DNA from: an uncultured Prevotellaceae bacterium | GTDB taxonomy: Bacteria > Bacteroidota > Bacteroidia > Bacteroidales > Bacteroidaceae | DNA: 30,452 nucleotides | NCBI GenBank assembly: GCA_937900485.1 | Contig: CALCEL010000014.1 | Coordinates: 1-30,452 of the forward strand | Direction: 5' to 3' | In this document: piece by piece, positions 7,570 to 16,123 of the stretch | Numbering within the stretch: the stretch's first letter is position 1 | Layout: every line of letters begins with the position of its first letter | Notes under the pieces: generated by a model | Told to the model about the DNA's origin: nothing | Databases searched by the model: none | What the model saw: only the letters and a program-made list of their open reading frames with translations | Program-made: the position numbers and the translations under genes

Positions 7570-8538
7570 TCACTTTTTCTTCTTAGCGTCTATATTCACG
7601 ATCTTGTAACTCTTCGTTCCAAGTCCGATCTTCTCAGCCCAGTCGATGGTATGAGTGCCGTGTCTCTGGTCGATACGCTTGATAAGGTCAGTAGGATCGT
7701 TCTGTGCTGACGCTGTCTGACTATTGACGATATCAACACAAGCCTGGTCGAGTGCCACAGGGTCGAGTGAAGCAAGAATACCATAGTCCTCCAACTTAAC
7801 CGGCTCCGGATTAGCCACACAGTCACAGTCAACAGACATATTGTTCATCACAGAGATGTAAATAATACCGCGCTCAGCCTTGAAATAGTCGACGACACCT
7901 TGTGCTGCCGCAGCCATTGACTCGAGGAAACCATCCTGGTCGCCGATCATCTCTGGGGTCCAGAGGTTGTCAGGTGTGTTTGTCTTTCCTGCTGAATGGA
8001 TATACGCCTTTCCATTACGGCTGGCGCAACCGATGCTGAGGTTCTTCAACGCACCTCCGTAACCGCCCATAGGATGTCCCTTGAAGTGGTTAAGCACAAC
8101 AAGGAAGTCATAATTAGCAAGATGTCCACCAACAAGATCATACTTCAGGTGAGTCTTATCACGCACAGGTATACGAATCTCATCGTACTCATCCATCAAA
8201 TCCACAGGAGCAATCTTATCAAATCCGTGATTTCTAATCACCTGCCAATGGTCTTTAGTTTCCATTCTGTCGCCAGGATAAGCCGTACGACACTCTACGA
8301 TAGTTCCTCGCACCTCATCGACCAACTGTGATATTAACTCAGGCTTGAGGTAGTTTGGGTTCGTACCCTCACCCGTAGACATCTTAACAGCCACACGGCC
8401 CTCTGCCTTGACTCCTAATTTCTTATATATCTTAACAAGTGACTCTGGACTTATGTCGCGTGTTAGGTACACGGTACTTTGCGCCATCGTTGTCACTGCT
8501 AAAGCGACAAAGGCGAAAAATGATAAAATTTTCCTCAT
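7570..8538 (-). CDS. Exported DUF362 protein
   Basis: A protein of 322 residues if it starts at 8538 (MRKILSFFAFVALAVTTMAQ), with a clear signal peptide. An upstream in-frame ATG at 8559 is less likely because the -7 box at 8564-8571 would place transcription start at about that ATG. The mature part has DUF362 features: VAVKMSTGEG near the start, HFKGHPMGGYGGALKNLSIGC in the middle, and SLDPVALDQACVDIV near the end. Many DUF362 proteins carry a 4Fe-4S ferredoxin domain; none is seen here. The function of the family is not established, though it is often tied to redox chemistry. It is a single-gene unit ending in a strong terminator. Confidence 0.8.
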   Translation of the reverse strand: MRKILSFFAFVALAVTTMAQSTVYLTRDISPESLVKIYKKLGVKAEGRVAVKMSTGEGTNPNYLKPELISQLVDEVRGTIVECRTAYPGDRMETKDHWQVIRNHGFDKIAPVDLMDEYDEIRIPVRDKTHLKYDLVGGHLANYDFLVVLNHFKGHPMGGYGGALKNLSIGCASRNGKAYIHSAGKTNTPDNLWTPEMIGDQDGFLESMAAAAQGVVDYFKAERGIIYISVMNNMSVDCDCVANPEPVKLEDYGILASLDPVALDQACVDIVNSQTASAQNDPTDLIKRIDQRHGTHTIDWAEKIGLGTKSYKIVNIDAKKKK

Positions 8539-8563
8539 AATGCTACATATTAATTTCAATATG

Positions 8564-8571
8564 CAAATGTA
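8564..8571 (-). promoter_or_regulatory. -7 box of the DUF362 gene
   Basis: The minus strand reads TACATTTG, a full TAnnTTTG match. Its position supports the start codon at 8538 over 8559. Confidence 0.55.
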
Positions 8572-8787
8572 TTGTTTTTTTTGAAAAAGATATTATTTCA
8601 AACCATCTTCTTTCATACATTACGCTATTTGACGGTGTTTTGCGGGTTATATGCATGGAACACCTATAATATTAAGACTTATCATCATGTGAGTTATATA
8701 TGTGGTAGGTGTATCATACGCTCAAAATGATATTACGTCATAACAGAAACTGACACATCTATGGTCTGAATAATATTAGTTAGCGTG

Positions 8788-9195
8788 TTAATATGTTGAC
8801 GCTCTCTGCTCAGCAAACAACCATCTTCCGTCACGTCTCACCAGGGAGGAGCTGATCTGAAGTCTCCATGTGTGTCTGCCACCACCATACACTGCGGCAT
8901 TGACTCTGCTACGACCAGTCATCACCGCCTTGTCGCCATCAACATGAATGTCTATCTCATCATCGTCCACAGAGAAGTAGTTGAGTGTGGCGTCTGCAAT
9001 GGCGTGCAGATACTCACTCTTGCTCTGACGAACTCCCGTCATGTGTATAAGCACATAATCATCAGCGAGGACGGATCGCAGTGACTGAATGTCTTTGGCT
9101 ATCATCGCTTTATACATTTCTTTATAAAGCATCTCTATCTGTATCTTATCATCAGGCGTCACAATCTTGTCGCCATTATTTTCTGTCTGTCTCAT
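8788..9195 (-). CDS. NTF2-like (SnoaL/DUF4440) protein
   Basis: A 135-residue single-domain protein of the NTF2-like superfamily, whose cone-shaped fold serves enzymes, binding proteins and immunity proteins. The DUF4440 pattern is present: an N-terminal helix pair (IEMLYKEMYKAMIAKDIQSLRSVLADDYVLIHMTG), then the strands KAVMTGRSRVNAAVYGG, TWRLQISSSLVRRDGRWLFAEQRAS. No signal peptide is seen. The ATG overlaps the stop codon of the rhamnosidase remnant upstream (ATGA), so it may now be translated by coupling to that broken gene. The exact activity is unknown. Confidence 0.75.
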   Translation of the reverse strand: MRQTENNGDKIVTPDDKIQIEMLYKEMYKAMIAKDIQSLRSVLADDYVLIHMTGVRQSKSEYLHAIADATLNYFSVDDDEIDIHVDGDKAVMTGRSRVNAAVYGGGRHTWRLQISSSLVRRDGRWLFAEQRASTY

Positions 9196-9932
9196 AGAAA
9201 CATAGTAATATATGGTTTTATCTCACGTCGCATCGTCGACTCAACACAACTCTGAGGCATGAGCTTGATTTCGTACTTCACATATATTGGACGTTTCCAA
9301 CTGAGTGAGTCACACCTCGTAGCATCGTAATCCTCACCTCCAGAGATACTGCTGAAGGTTATAGGACTCTCACTCACCAGCCACCGCTGGTCATCAATAG
9401 AATGAGACTCAACACTTCCGTCCTCATACTCAACATAAATAAGCATCTTCAAACGAGGCTGTCCAAAAGAGGAGATGAGTTTATTATAATGTTGGTTCGG
9501 GATATTCATAAATCCGTTACCGAGCATCACCTCCACGTGATTCTTCCCTTTCCTCAACAATGTCTTAATGTCGAAGTCAACATACAAACCATCTTTGGAG
9601 TGGTCTGTCCATCCCGAATCAAGGAAAAGATCACCGACTTTCTCGCCGTTGAGCATAAAATCGAACTGTACTAATCTACACAAACGGGCCATAGAGCGAC
9701 TGACTTTATTATACAACTTAATATCGGTGCGGAACACGGGCATCTTATATTTTCCCACCTTTCTGTCTCCAAAGACAGAGCGTGCCTCAGGAAAATGTAA
9801 GCCAACAGACATCACCGTGTCTTCTGGCTCTTACGCTATCCATTCTGTCTCATTCCACATCTCATACATTTGTGCATGAACATCACACACAAAAGAGAGT
9901 ATAAATACAACTATAAATACTGTTTTGTTCAT
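9192..9932 (-). pseudogene. 5' part of an alpha-L-rhamnosidase gene, with nonsense codon
   Basis: From an ATG at 9932 the minus strand encodes a signal peptide (MNKTVFIVVFILSFVCDVHAQ). It then reads MWNETEWIA, an in-frame TAA at 9831-9833, and the same frame resumes with EPEDTVMSVGLHFPEARSVF. The rest matches the N-terminal beta domains of GH78 rhamnosidases, with FMLNGEKVGDLFLDSGWTDHSK, LYVDFDIKTLLRKGKN and VEVMLGNGF. The coding sequence ends at a TGA (9192-9194) after about 245 codons, before any of the (alpha/alpha)6 catalytic domain. The product cannot be an active enzyme. The GTG at 9815 after the nonsense codon would lack a signal peptide. Confidence 0.75.
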
Positions 9933-10003
9933 TTCAACATATAAGACATTATACGGAATCACTGAACAGGTCAATCCTCTACTGTCATGTTATCACATTA
10001 TCA

Positions 10004-10630
10004 TTAAAGACCATCCATGAAATTGGTGAACGTACCATATTCCTTCTCCGGCAGACCTAGGTTCTGCTTTCCCAACTCAATAGATTTGATGAGGAAGGCC
10101 ATATTCCTGCCAAGGTTACGCATAGTCTGTAATCCCTCCATGTCTTTCTCGACATCCTCCGCCGTATAACCATGTACCTCATTCCAGTACGTGCTGGATA
10201 CAATCGGCATTCCGCTTATTGTGAAATACTTGTTTATCTCATCATACGCCGACGTACTTCCAGCGCGGCGTGATGATAGAACAGCAGCGCCAACCTTCAT
10301 CGTCTTGTTAAAGTGAGTGCTGAAAAAAAGACGGTCAAGGAAAGCCAACAACCCGCCATTCGCACCAGCGTAGTAAACAGGTGTGCCCACAACTATACCA
10401 TCAGCCTTCTCCAACAACGGGGCCGTCTCATTGACAATATCATTGAACACACACTGACCTTTCTCCGCACATTTGAAGCAAGATATGCATCCTCTGACAT
10501 CATGCTTTCCGACGTTCACCCATACAGTCTCCACATTGGCATCATTAAGTGTTTTCTCCACTTCCTTTAAGGCTCTGGCAGTACATCCGTTAATTCTCGC
10601 ACTACCATTCACAAGTAAAACGATTGACAT
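10004..10630 (-). CDS. NADPH-dependent FMN reductase / flavodoxin-fold protein
   Basis: A 209-residue cytoplasmic flavoprotein starting at MSIVLLVNGSAR (10630); an ATG four codons upstream is also possible. The FMN phosphate loop is NGSARINGCT, and the flavin-side loop is GTPVYYAGANGGLLAFLDRL. The motif GCISCFKCAEKGQC carries Cys residues near the flavin, as in iron-sulfur flavoproteins and related multimeric flavodoxin WrbA-like proteins, but the spacing alone does not prove a cluster. It has its own -7 box at 10751-10758, so it is not simply part of the decayed rhamnosidase region around it. The substrate is unknown. Confidence 0.8.
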   Translation of the reverse strand: MSIVLLVNGSARINGCTARALKEVEKTLNDANVETVWVNVGKHDVRGCISCFKCAEKGQCVFNDIVNETAPLLEKADGIVVGTPVYYAGANGGLLAFLDRLFFSTHFNKTMKVGAAVLSSRRAGSTSAYDEINKYFTISGMPIVSSTYWNEVHGYTAEDVEKDMEGLQTMRNLGRNMAFLIKSIELGKQNLGLPEKEYGTFTNFMDGL

Positions 10631-10750
10631 AGGCTTAAACAATTAGAATCATTACTCCATATAATTCGTGGTGACCAGGCATGTTTAATCATCACACGTT
10701 CACTGACACATCTCAAGATGATAACTATCTCGTTTCACGTGTCTGCGTCA

Positions 10751-10758
10751 CAAATATA
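10751..10758 (-). promoter_or_regulatory. -7 box of the FMN reductase gene
   Basis: The minus strand reads TATATTTG with a TTG 18 bases upstream, close to the Bacteroidota -33/-7 arrangement. The leader to 10630 is about 115 bases. Confidence 0.5.
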
Positions 10759-10857
10759 TAAAATTCATAATACATTCAAGGCATCATAAGGTAAACTTTT
10801 GACGACAATCGTGTCAGCATCTGTTAAATAAGGTGGATAAATTTGACTTTTCAACGA

Positions 10858-11808
10858 CTATTTGTCCTGCGAGGACAACATGCTGCCATTCATCGTAAAA
10901 CGATAGTCTCCACTTCCTAAGATAAACGTCACCAAAGAATCCGTATACTCCACATTTGACACAGAGGCAATTTCATTCAAGTCATGTCCGCTCTCCATCA
11001 GCCTCTCACCTTTCAAGACTGGCAGACACACCTCTGCAGTAGAACCAATAGGTACGGACAAAAGATATTCCGTACTTTCTGCGGTTCTGTTCCATGACAC
11101 ACGTACCATTCCACGAGGAGACTGTAATTTGACATCGGCAGACGCCATGTCGGAAGGAATCCACGGGCTCAAGCGTAACTGTAGATAGGCATCACCAAGA
11201 TCTGATATTCCACCTAACTTACCATAAAACCATTCCTCAATATGGTCCATCATACAATGATTCTGACTCAAAGACAGGTCCCAATACTCAAGAGACGTGG
11301 TAGCTCCACATTTTAACCAATAGTCGTAGCTTGGGAACGTCGTCTTTTTCGCAATACAATACACTACATCATTATATCCATTGTCAGAGAGTGCCATGAG
11401 GATAGGTCTCAAGCCGCTCTCACCAGCTTTGATACTATAGTCACTAGACATGACAGTCTCCGCCAATGTCTTGGCAACGCTCTTCACATAGGCAGAGTCA
11501 ACGAGTCCGTAAAACAATGCCATTCCATAATTAGCCTGATTGCCGAACTCATACACACCATCGTGGAAAAACTTTCTGTTGAAAGCAGACTTCACGTCTG
11601 ACGCCTTACTCGACCACAACAGAGCGTCGTCATCATGTCCCAATGCAGTAGCGACCCCAGACATTACCCTTAACATATAATAGTATGAACATGTCAGAGT
11701 GAAAGAGCTGCTGATATGATTCTTCATTCCATTCGTTTCCTGTCCCCAGTCTGAGAGCACGCTGTAATCATTTCTGATAACATCACCTTTCCATTTCGAA
11801 CATTTTCC
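10858..11808 (-). pseudogene. 3' part of a GH78 alpha-L-rhamnosidase gene
   Basis: The minus-strand frame from about 11808 matches the second half of a GH78 catalytic (alpha/alpha)6 barrel and the C-terminal beta domain. Visible features are LSDWGQETNG, FGNQANYGMALFYGLVD, CGATTSLEYWD (the usual TTxxExWD segment) and SQNHCMMDHIEEWFYGKLGGISDLGDAYLQLRLSPW. The signal peptide, N-terminal beta domains and first half of the barrel are missing. The open frame continues to 11847, but its first 13 or so residues are read out of repeat copy 3, which marks the break. About 317 codons remain of the usual 800 or more, so it is inactive. Confidence 0.8.
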
Positions 11809-12078
11809 CATTTTCGAAATTTCCCTTTTAGCGTTGACACAAGACAACGATAAAATGACTTCTGAAGATTTACCATAACTTATTCGGCGTCAGAATATCT
11901 TAGGTTACGACGTTGAAACGTTCAGGTTTGGGTTTTGAGAACTGCATACCTGTTTGTAGACTATATCCTAACCTAAGAATTTCAAAAAAGAGACACGAGA
12001 TTTTCAAAAGCCTTATATTAAGATTATCGGCGAGTTAACCCAAATTTATCTGAAAACTGGCACGGGAAATTTGGTAAC
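11808..12078 (+). repeat. Palindromic repeat family, copy 3 (both halves)
   Basis: It aligns with the 17428-17731 copy along almost its whole length. Shared blocks include CGTTGACACAAGACAACGA, AATGACTTCTGAA, CTGTTTGTAGA, ATCCTAACCTAAGAATTTC and TTAAGATTATC, then AGTTAACC and GGGAAATTTGGTAAC. The outer left 40 bases are missing, and the copy starts exactly where the rhamnosidase homology on the other strand stops. The right half is an inverted, diverged version of the left half. Confidence 0.85.
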
Positions 12079-12166
12079 ACTACAATTTGTCCTTTACTCG
12101 TGCTGCGGCTTTGTTTTGTCTTAGCATAAAGCAAAAGGATTATTTCTTAGTTTACAAAAAAAATGC

Positions 12167-12174
12167 CACCTTTG
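12167..12174 (+). promoter_or_regulatory. Possible -7 box of the AlkD-like gene
   Basis: CACCTTTG differs from TAnnTTTG at both leading bases but has the conserved TTTG at a suitable distance from the ATG at 12206. Confidence 0.3.
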
Positions 12175-12205
12175 CAGAAGGTCACACTTAACACGTTGAT
12201 GAGTC

Positions 12206-13000
12206 ATGAAAACCGAGAAGCAAAGACTAAACGAAAAGATAACAGCAAAGGAAGTCATCACATACATGGAGTCATTGCGTAATGACAGCCAAAGGGGCAT
12301 CTTGTCACGTTTCTTCAAGACAGGACCAGGCGAGTACGGTGAGGGTGACGAGTTTCTCGGATTGAGAACTCCTCAGACACGTGAGACCGTCAAGGCTATA
12401 TCACACGATATATCCATTGACGAAGTACCTGAACTGTTAATGTCCAAATGGCATGAGGTGCGTTTATGCGGTCTGCTCTTACTCGTTGAGCGATTCAGAA
12501 GATTGTCGACAAAGAACAGATTTTATGACGAGGAGAGCATTGGCAAGCGTGACGACATAGTGTCTATGTATCTCGAGTATGCAGAACGAGCCAACAACTG
12601 GGACCTGGTGGATCTTACAGCCCCGAAAATCCTCGGACAATGGATAATGTTGCCGTCACATCTGAAAGACAAACAAAGCATCATAGACATGTTAGCATAC
12701 AGTGATAACCTATGGAGACAGAGGATGAGCATGGTATGCACATGGATGACGACTGACAAGGGAGACCCGTCATGGTGCGTGAGATACGCCAACATCCACC
12801 TACACCACCCGCACGACCTGATGCACAAGGCAGTCGGATGGATGTTACGCGAGATGGGGAAAAAGATAAGCATGGATCTGCTACGTGACTTCCTCAGTCA
12901 ACATGTAGCGCACATGCCACGCACCACCCTACGCTATGCCATCGAGAAAATGGACTTTGAGGAGAGGCAATACTGGATGAAAATACCACGAGAGAAATGA
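12206..13000 (+). CDS. DNA alkylation repair protein, AlkD-like
   Basis: A 264-residue all-helical protein of the AlkC/AlkD DNA-glycosylase superfamily, which uses HEAT-like repeats to find alkylated bases and remove them from DNA. Signature stretches are FFKTGPGEYGEGDEFLGLRTPQTR near the N terminus, WHEVRLCGLLLLVERF, NNWDLVDLTAPKILG and LWRQRMSMVCTWM. The NNWDLVD segment holds an acidic residue at the place of the catalytic Asp in AlkD, and the Trp residues are typical for base stacking. The length fits the Bacteroidota group of about 230-270 residues. The stop overlaps the next start (ATGA), so the two proteins are translationally coupled. Confidence 0.85.
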   Translation: MKTEKQRLNEKITAKEVITYMESLRNDSQRGILSRFFKTGPGEYGEGDEFLGLRTPQTRETVKAISHDISIDEVPELLMSKWHEVRLCGLLLLVERFRRLSTKNRFYDEESIGKRDDIVSMYLEYAERANNWDLVDLTAPKILGQWIMLPSHLKDKQSIIDMLAYSDNLWRQRMSMVCTWMTTDKGDPSWCVRYANIHLHHPHDLMHKAVGWMLREMGKKISMDLLRDFLSQHVAHMPRTTLRYAIEKMDFEERQYWMKIPREK

Positions 13001-13299
13001 GGAATGTACGAATAACCGCAGTCAGACAAACCATATACACTGACCTGATGGATAAATATGAGAACCCTATCGAGCACGCCTGCGACGTCCATGAGGGACA
13101 GCAATGGATATCAGAAAACGGACAACGTCCCGAAGGGATGTGTCCATCGGCCTGGGAATCCATGCGCCAGTTTGTAGAATCTCTTTCGAGAGGAGAAGGT
13201 AACTTTTTTGACGGATGGATGCGCAACCCGATGAGCGCCATGATAAGCTGTAATGACGGGTTCAGACCTTTCAGCTTTTACCTTGAGGCGGTAGACTGA
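12997..13299 (+). CDS. TIGR04076-family protein
   Basis: A 100-residue protein fitting the TIGR04076 pattern. It has an N-terminal strand (VRITAVRQTIYTDLMDKY), a turn with CDVHEGQQWISENGQRPEGMCPSAWESMRQFV, and a C-terminal CNDGFRPFSFYLEAVD. Cys residues near 69, 88 and at the CND turn are a family trait. No biochemical role is established for this family as far as I know. The start codon overlaps the stop of the AlkD-like gene by four bases (ATGA), so it is produced with that DNA-repair protein. Cytoplasmic; no signal or membrane segment. Confidence 0.75.
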   Translation: MRNVRITAVRQTIYTDLMDKYENPIEHACDVHEGQQWISENGQRPEGMCPSAWESMRQFVESLSRGEGNFFDGWMRNPMSAMISCNDGFRPFSFYLEAVD

Positions 13300-13357
13300 A
13301 GAAACAGAATAACATAACAAACATACTAACAACTTCACATTAAAAATTAGACACAAA

Positions 13358-13729
13358 ATGATACAGACAGGACTCAAACACACAAGTGAGCTTATTGTTA
13401 CAGAGAACAACACTGCGATAGCCATCGGCTCAGGAGACCTATCAGTGTTAGCCACCCCCATTATGATAGCACTCATGGAGAACGCCGCAATGAACGCAGT
13501 GGCTGGAGAGTTACCAGAGAACAGCACAACAGTAGGAGGACACATATCCTCATCTCATCTCAAACCTTCTAAGATAGGAGATAAGGTGACGGCAGAGGCT
13601 GAGGTGACAAAGATTGACGGAAGAAAGATAGAGTTCAAGGTATCAGCTTACTCTGAGGGTACGTTACTCGGCGAAGGCACACACACGAGGTTTATTGTGG
13701 ACAAAACAAAGTTCATGTCTAAACTATAG
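13358..13729 (+). CDS. Hotdog-fold thioesterase family protein
   Basis: A 123-residue hotdog-fold protein like the thioesterase group that includes fluoroacetyl-CoA thioesterase FlK. These hydrolyse or bind acyl-CoA esters. The N-terminal part reads SGDLSVLATPIMIALMENAAMNAV, the central hotdog helix with a Glu (MEN). A glycine-His stretch, TTVGGHISSSHLKPSKIGDKV, follows in the same place as the active-site His of relatives. The strands VTAEAEVTKIDGRKIEFKVSAYSEGTLLGEGTHTRFIVD complete the fold. Cytoplasmic. The natural acyl group cannot be inferred. Confidence 0.8.
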   Translation: MIQTGLKHTSELIVTENNTAIAIGSGDLSVLATPIMIALMENAAMNAVAGELPENSTTVGGHISSSHLKPSKIGDKVTAEAEVTKIDGRKIEFKVSAYSEGTLLGEGTHTRFIVDKTKFMSKL

Positions 13730-13800
13730 TAGTCTTTTGGCAAGAAACAACACACAAAATAAAGAGAGAAAGAATAACGATACTGAGCACAAGACACAAC

Positions 13801-14319
13801 ATGAGAGAGAAACAGATTCATGAGGTCAGCGACACTGTACAGCTTAGAGAATTATACGAGACAGCATTTCCTAAGGAAGAACAGATACCTTGGGACGAAC
13901 TGACAAGACTTGTAGTAGAAATGCCCTTGGACTTCACGGCGCACTATGACAATGACACATTTATAGGATTAACGATTGTCTACCCTCGTAAAAGTATTAA
14001 CTGGTTCTGGTATTTTGCCGTGCGCGAGGAACTACGAGGCAAGGGCTATGGACAGGAGATTCTCACGTCACTGATAAAACGGCACGACGGCAAACCTTTC
14101 ATATTAGACATGGAGTCACCGGACCAACCCTGTGACAACATGGAACAAAGAGTGAGACGACACAGCTTTTACAAACGTAACGGTTTTCGTGACACTAACG
14201 TATACCGCTCATTCGATGGCATCACCTACACAATAATGATGCGAGGCGAAGGTAAGTTCACCAAGGACGACTATGACGAAATCATCGAAGATCTGAGACG
14301 TTTCTGGCAACCAGAATAA
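13801..14319 (+). CDS. GNAT-family N-acetyltransferase
   Basis: A 172-residue acetyl-CoA-dependent transferase. The acetyl-CoA pyrophosphate loop is seen in YFAVREELRGKGYGQEIL (pattern RGKGYG), after the strand FIGLTIVYP. Near the C terminus RRHSFYKRNGFRDTNVYRSFDGITYTIMMR is the usual closing segment in which a Tyr can act as general acid. The substrate is unknown; members modify proteins, small amines or antibiotics. It lies 71 bases after the thioesterase gene on the same strand, with no clear promoter between them, so co-transcription is possible. Confidence 0.85.
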   Translation: MREKQIHEVSDTVQLRELYETAFPKEEQIPWDELTRLVVEMPLDFTAHYDNDTFIGLTIVYPRKSINWFWYFAVREELRGKGYGQEILTSLIKRHDGKPFILDMESPDQPCDNMEQRVRRHSFYKRNGFRDTNVYRSFDGITYTIMMRGEGKFTKDDYDEIIEDLRRFWQPE

Positions 14320-14452
14320 ACATCTCAACCGTCGTCATCACGTCACTGCCACACGCTTTTCCTATTGTCAATTCTCTACAGTGACACGCACAATCCGAAA
14401 TTTTGGTATGACAAACTTAAAATTGTGTAATATCACGTGTTCTTTTCTTATA

Positions 14453-14460
14453 TACTTTTG
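14453..14460 (+). promoter_or_regulatory. -7 box of the exported flavodoxin operon
   Basis: TACTTTTG fits TAnnTTTG, with about 45 bases of leader to the ATG at 14507. Confidence 0.5.
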
Positions 14461-14506
14461 CATACTGTTAATAACAACAATCAAAAATAATAATAAGTAG
14501 AGGAAC

Positions 14507-15565
14507 ATGAGACACCTTTTCGCACTTGCCATCTTGCTAATAATGTCACAGCTGACACAAGGAAGGACTCTGGTGGCGTACTACAGCCACACCGGCAATT
14601 GCCGTACCATAGCCACTGAGGTGAAAAGTCAGCTCAACGCAGACATGATTGAAGTCGTCCCCTCAGAGAAAGGTATCGAGTATGACGTCAACAACTATGC
14701 CATAGGCAGAGAGCTGATATCGGCCATAAACAACAGTCCCGATGACGCAGACTGCTACCCGTCTATTGAGGATATAGACATCAACCTCGATAATTATCAA
14801 GACATCATCGTCGTCACACCGCTATGGTGGTCACGCATGGCGGCCCCAATGCAGTCATTCCTGTTCAGACACGGCTCCAAGATGTACGGCAAGAACATCG
14901 GACTGGTTGAGTCAAGTGCATCAAGCGGCATTAGCTCTGTGGTGACAGACTGCAAACGACTCATTCCTGACGGTGAGTACATCTACGACAACCTGTGGAT
15001 ACGCTCATCACAGACCAACAACGTGAACGAAATGGTCAGCGAATGGATTAAGGAAAATAATATGTCAAATAACTTATCAGACAACATGTACATAAGAGTC
15101 AGCGACGGAACAAACAGCGTCATTTTCGTGCTAAACAACACCAGCGCCTCACAATCACTCTACTCTATGCTCCCTTTAGATGTCGATGTGAGCAACTACA
15201 GCAACAACGAGAAGATATTCTACACACCAACAGACATAAGACACGGAAATGACTGCGTAGAAGGAGACTGTCCAAAGGGTACCATAGCACTGTTCTCTCC
15301 GTGGGGAAACGTCGTGATGTACTACGGAAATGCCAGTCGCTACAGCGGACTCTACATATTGGGAAGCACAAACGACGACACAGATATCATAAGCAGACTG
15401 AACGGAACGATGCATGTCGAGGCTGTGACTGATTCCACATCCATACAATCGCTGACGGACAACGCGATTGAAGACCACCGACACTTCTCCGCAAACGGGA
15501 TGCCCCTTAAGGAGAACCACAATGGTATCATCATAACAAACGGAAAGAAATTCATCAAAAAATAA
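14507..15565 (+). CDS. Exported flavodoxin fused to a cyclophilin-like domain
   Basis: A 352-residue protein with a signal peptide (about 1-19, MRHLFALAILLIMSQLTQG). A flavodoxin domain spans about 20-180 (LVAYYSHTGNCRTIA for the phosphate loop, VVTPLWWSRMAAPMQSFL for the flavin-side loop). A cyclophilin-like fold spans about 195-310 (MYIRVSDGTNSVIFVLNNTSASQSLYSMLP, then CPKGTIALFSPWGNVVMYYG and YSGLYILGS). The C-terminal domain resembles the small bacterial cyclophilin-like proteins, not true peptidyl-prolyl isomerases. The fusion implies periplasmic flavin-dependent reduction of a bound partner. A second exported flavodoxin follows after six bases. Confidence 0.85.
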   Translation: MRHLFALAILLIMSQLTQGRTLVAYYSHTGNCRTIATEVKSQLNADMIEVVPSEKGIEYDVNNYAIGRELISAINNSPDDADCYPSIEDIDINLDNYQDIIVVTPLWWSRMAAPMQSFLFRHGSKMYGKNIGLVESSASSGISSVVTDCKRLIPDGEYIYDNLWIRSSQTNNVNEMVSEWIKENNMSNNLSDNMYIRVSDGTNSVIFVLNNTSASQSLYSMLPLDVDVSNYSNNEKIFYTPTDIRHGNDCVEGDCPKGTIALFSPWGNVVMYYGNASRYSGLYILGSTNDDTDIISRLNGTMHVEAVTDSTSIQSLTDNAIEDHRHFSANGMPLKENHNGIIITNGKKFIKK

Positions 15566-15571
15566 CTTACT

Positions 15572-16123
15572 ATGAGAAGAATAACATTTCTATTAATCGC
15601 TATGGCGTTAATCACAGTCAACATGATGGCTCAAGACAAACAACAAAAGAAGAGTGAGACAAAAACACTTGTCGCCTATTTCTCAGCCTCAGGTGTGACT
15701 AAAGACGTGGCGGTGAGACTGGCAGACGTATTGAAAGCAGACATCCACGAGATTAAACCAGACAAAGTATACACCGACGCAGACCTGGACTGGACGAACA
15801 AAAACAGCCGTTCCTCTGTGGAGATGAAGGACAAGTCCTCCAGACCTGCCATAACGGGGAAAATGAATGACATAAAAAAGTATGACGTGATCTACGTCGG
15901 CTTCCCAATCTGGTGGTACACTGCTCCGACTATCATCAATACATTCATGGAATCTTACGATTTCAATAACAAGACCGTGATACCTTTCGCCACATCTGGT
16001 GGAAGTACCATAAAGAAGGCTTGCGATGATCTGAGACAGACCTATCCGCAGGTGACATGGAAAGAAGGCAAACTGCTTAACAATGCGACGCAGCAAGAAC
16101 TGGAGTCTTGGGTTAAGAATTAA
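15572..16123 (+). CDS. Exported flavodoxin
   Basis: A 183-residue flavodoxin-fold protein with a signal peptide (MRRITFLLIAMALITVNMMAQ). The FMN phosphate loop is VAYFSASGVTKDVA, and the flavin-side loop is GFPIWWYTAPTIINTFMESYDFNNK, closely similar to the corresponding loop of the cytoplasmic flavodoxin at 4460. It ends with an ATSGGSTIKKACDDL segment common in this group. The gene lies six bases behind the flavodoxin-cyclophilin fusion, so both are made together and probably work in the periplasm. Electron donor and target are unknown. Confidence 0.85.
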   Translation: MRRITFLLIAMALITVNMMAQDKQQKKSETKTLVAYFSASGVTKDVAVRLADVLKADIHEIKPDKVYTDADLDWTNKNSRSSVEMKDKSSRPAITGKMNDIKKYDVIYVGFPIWWYTAPTIINTFMESYDFNNKTVIPFATSGGSTIKKACDDLRQTYPQVTWKEGKLLNNATQQELESWVKN

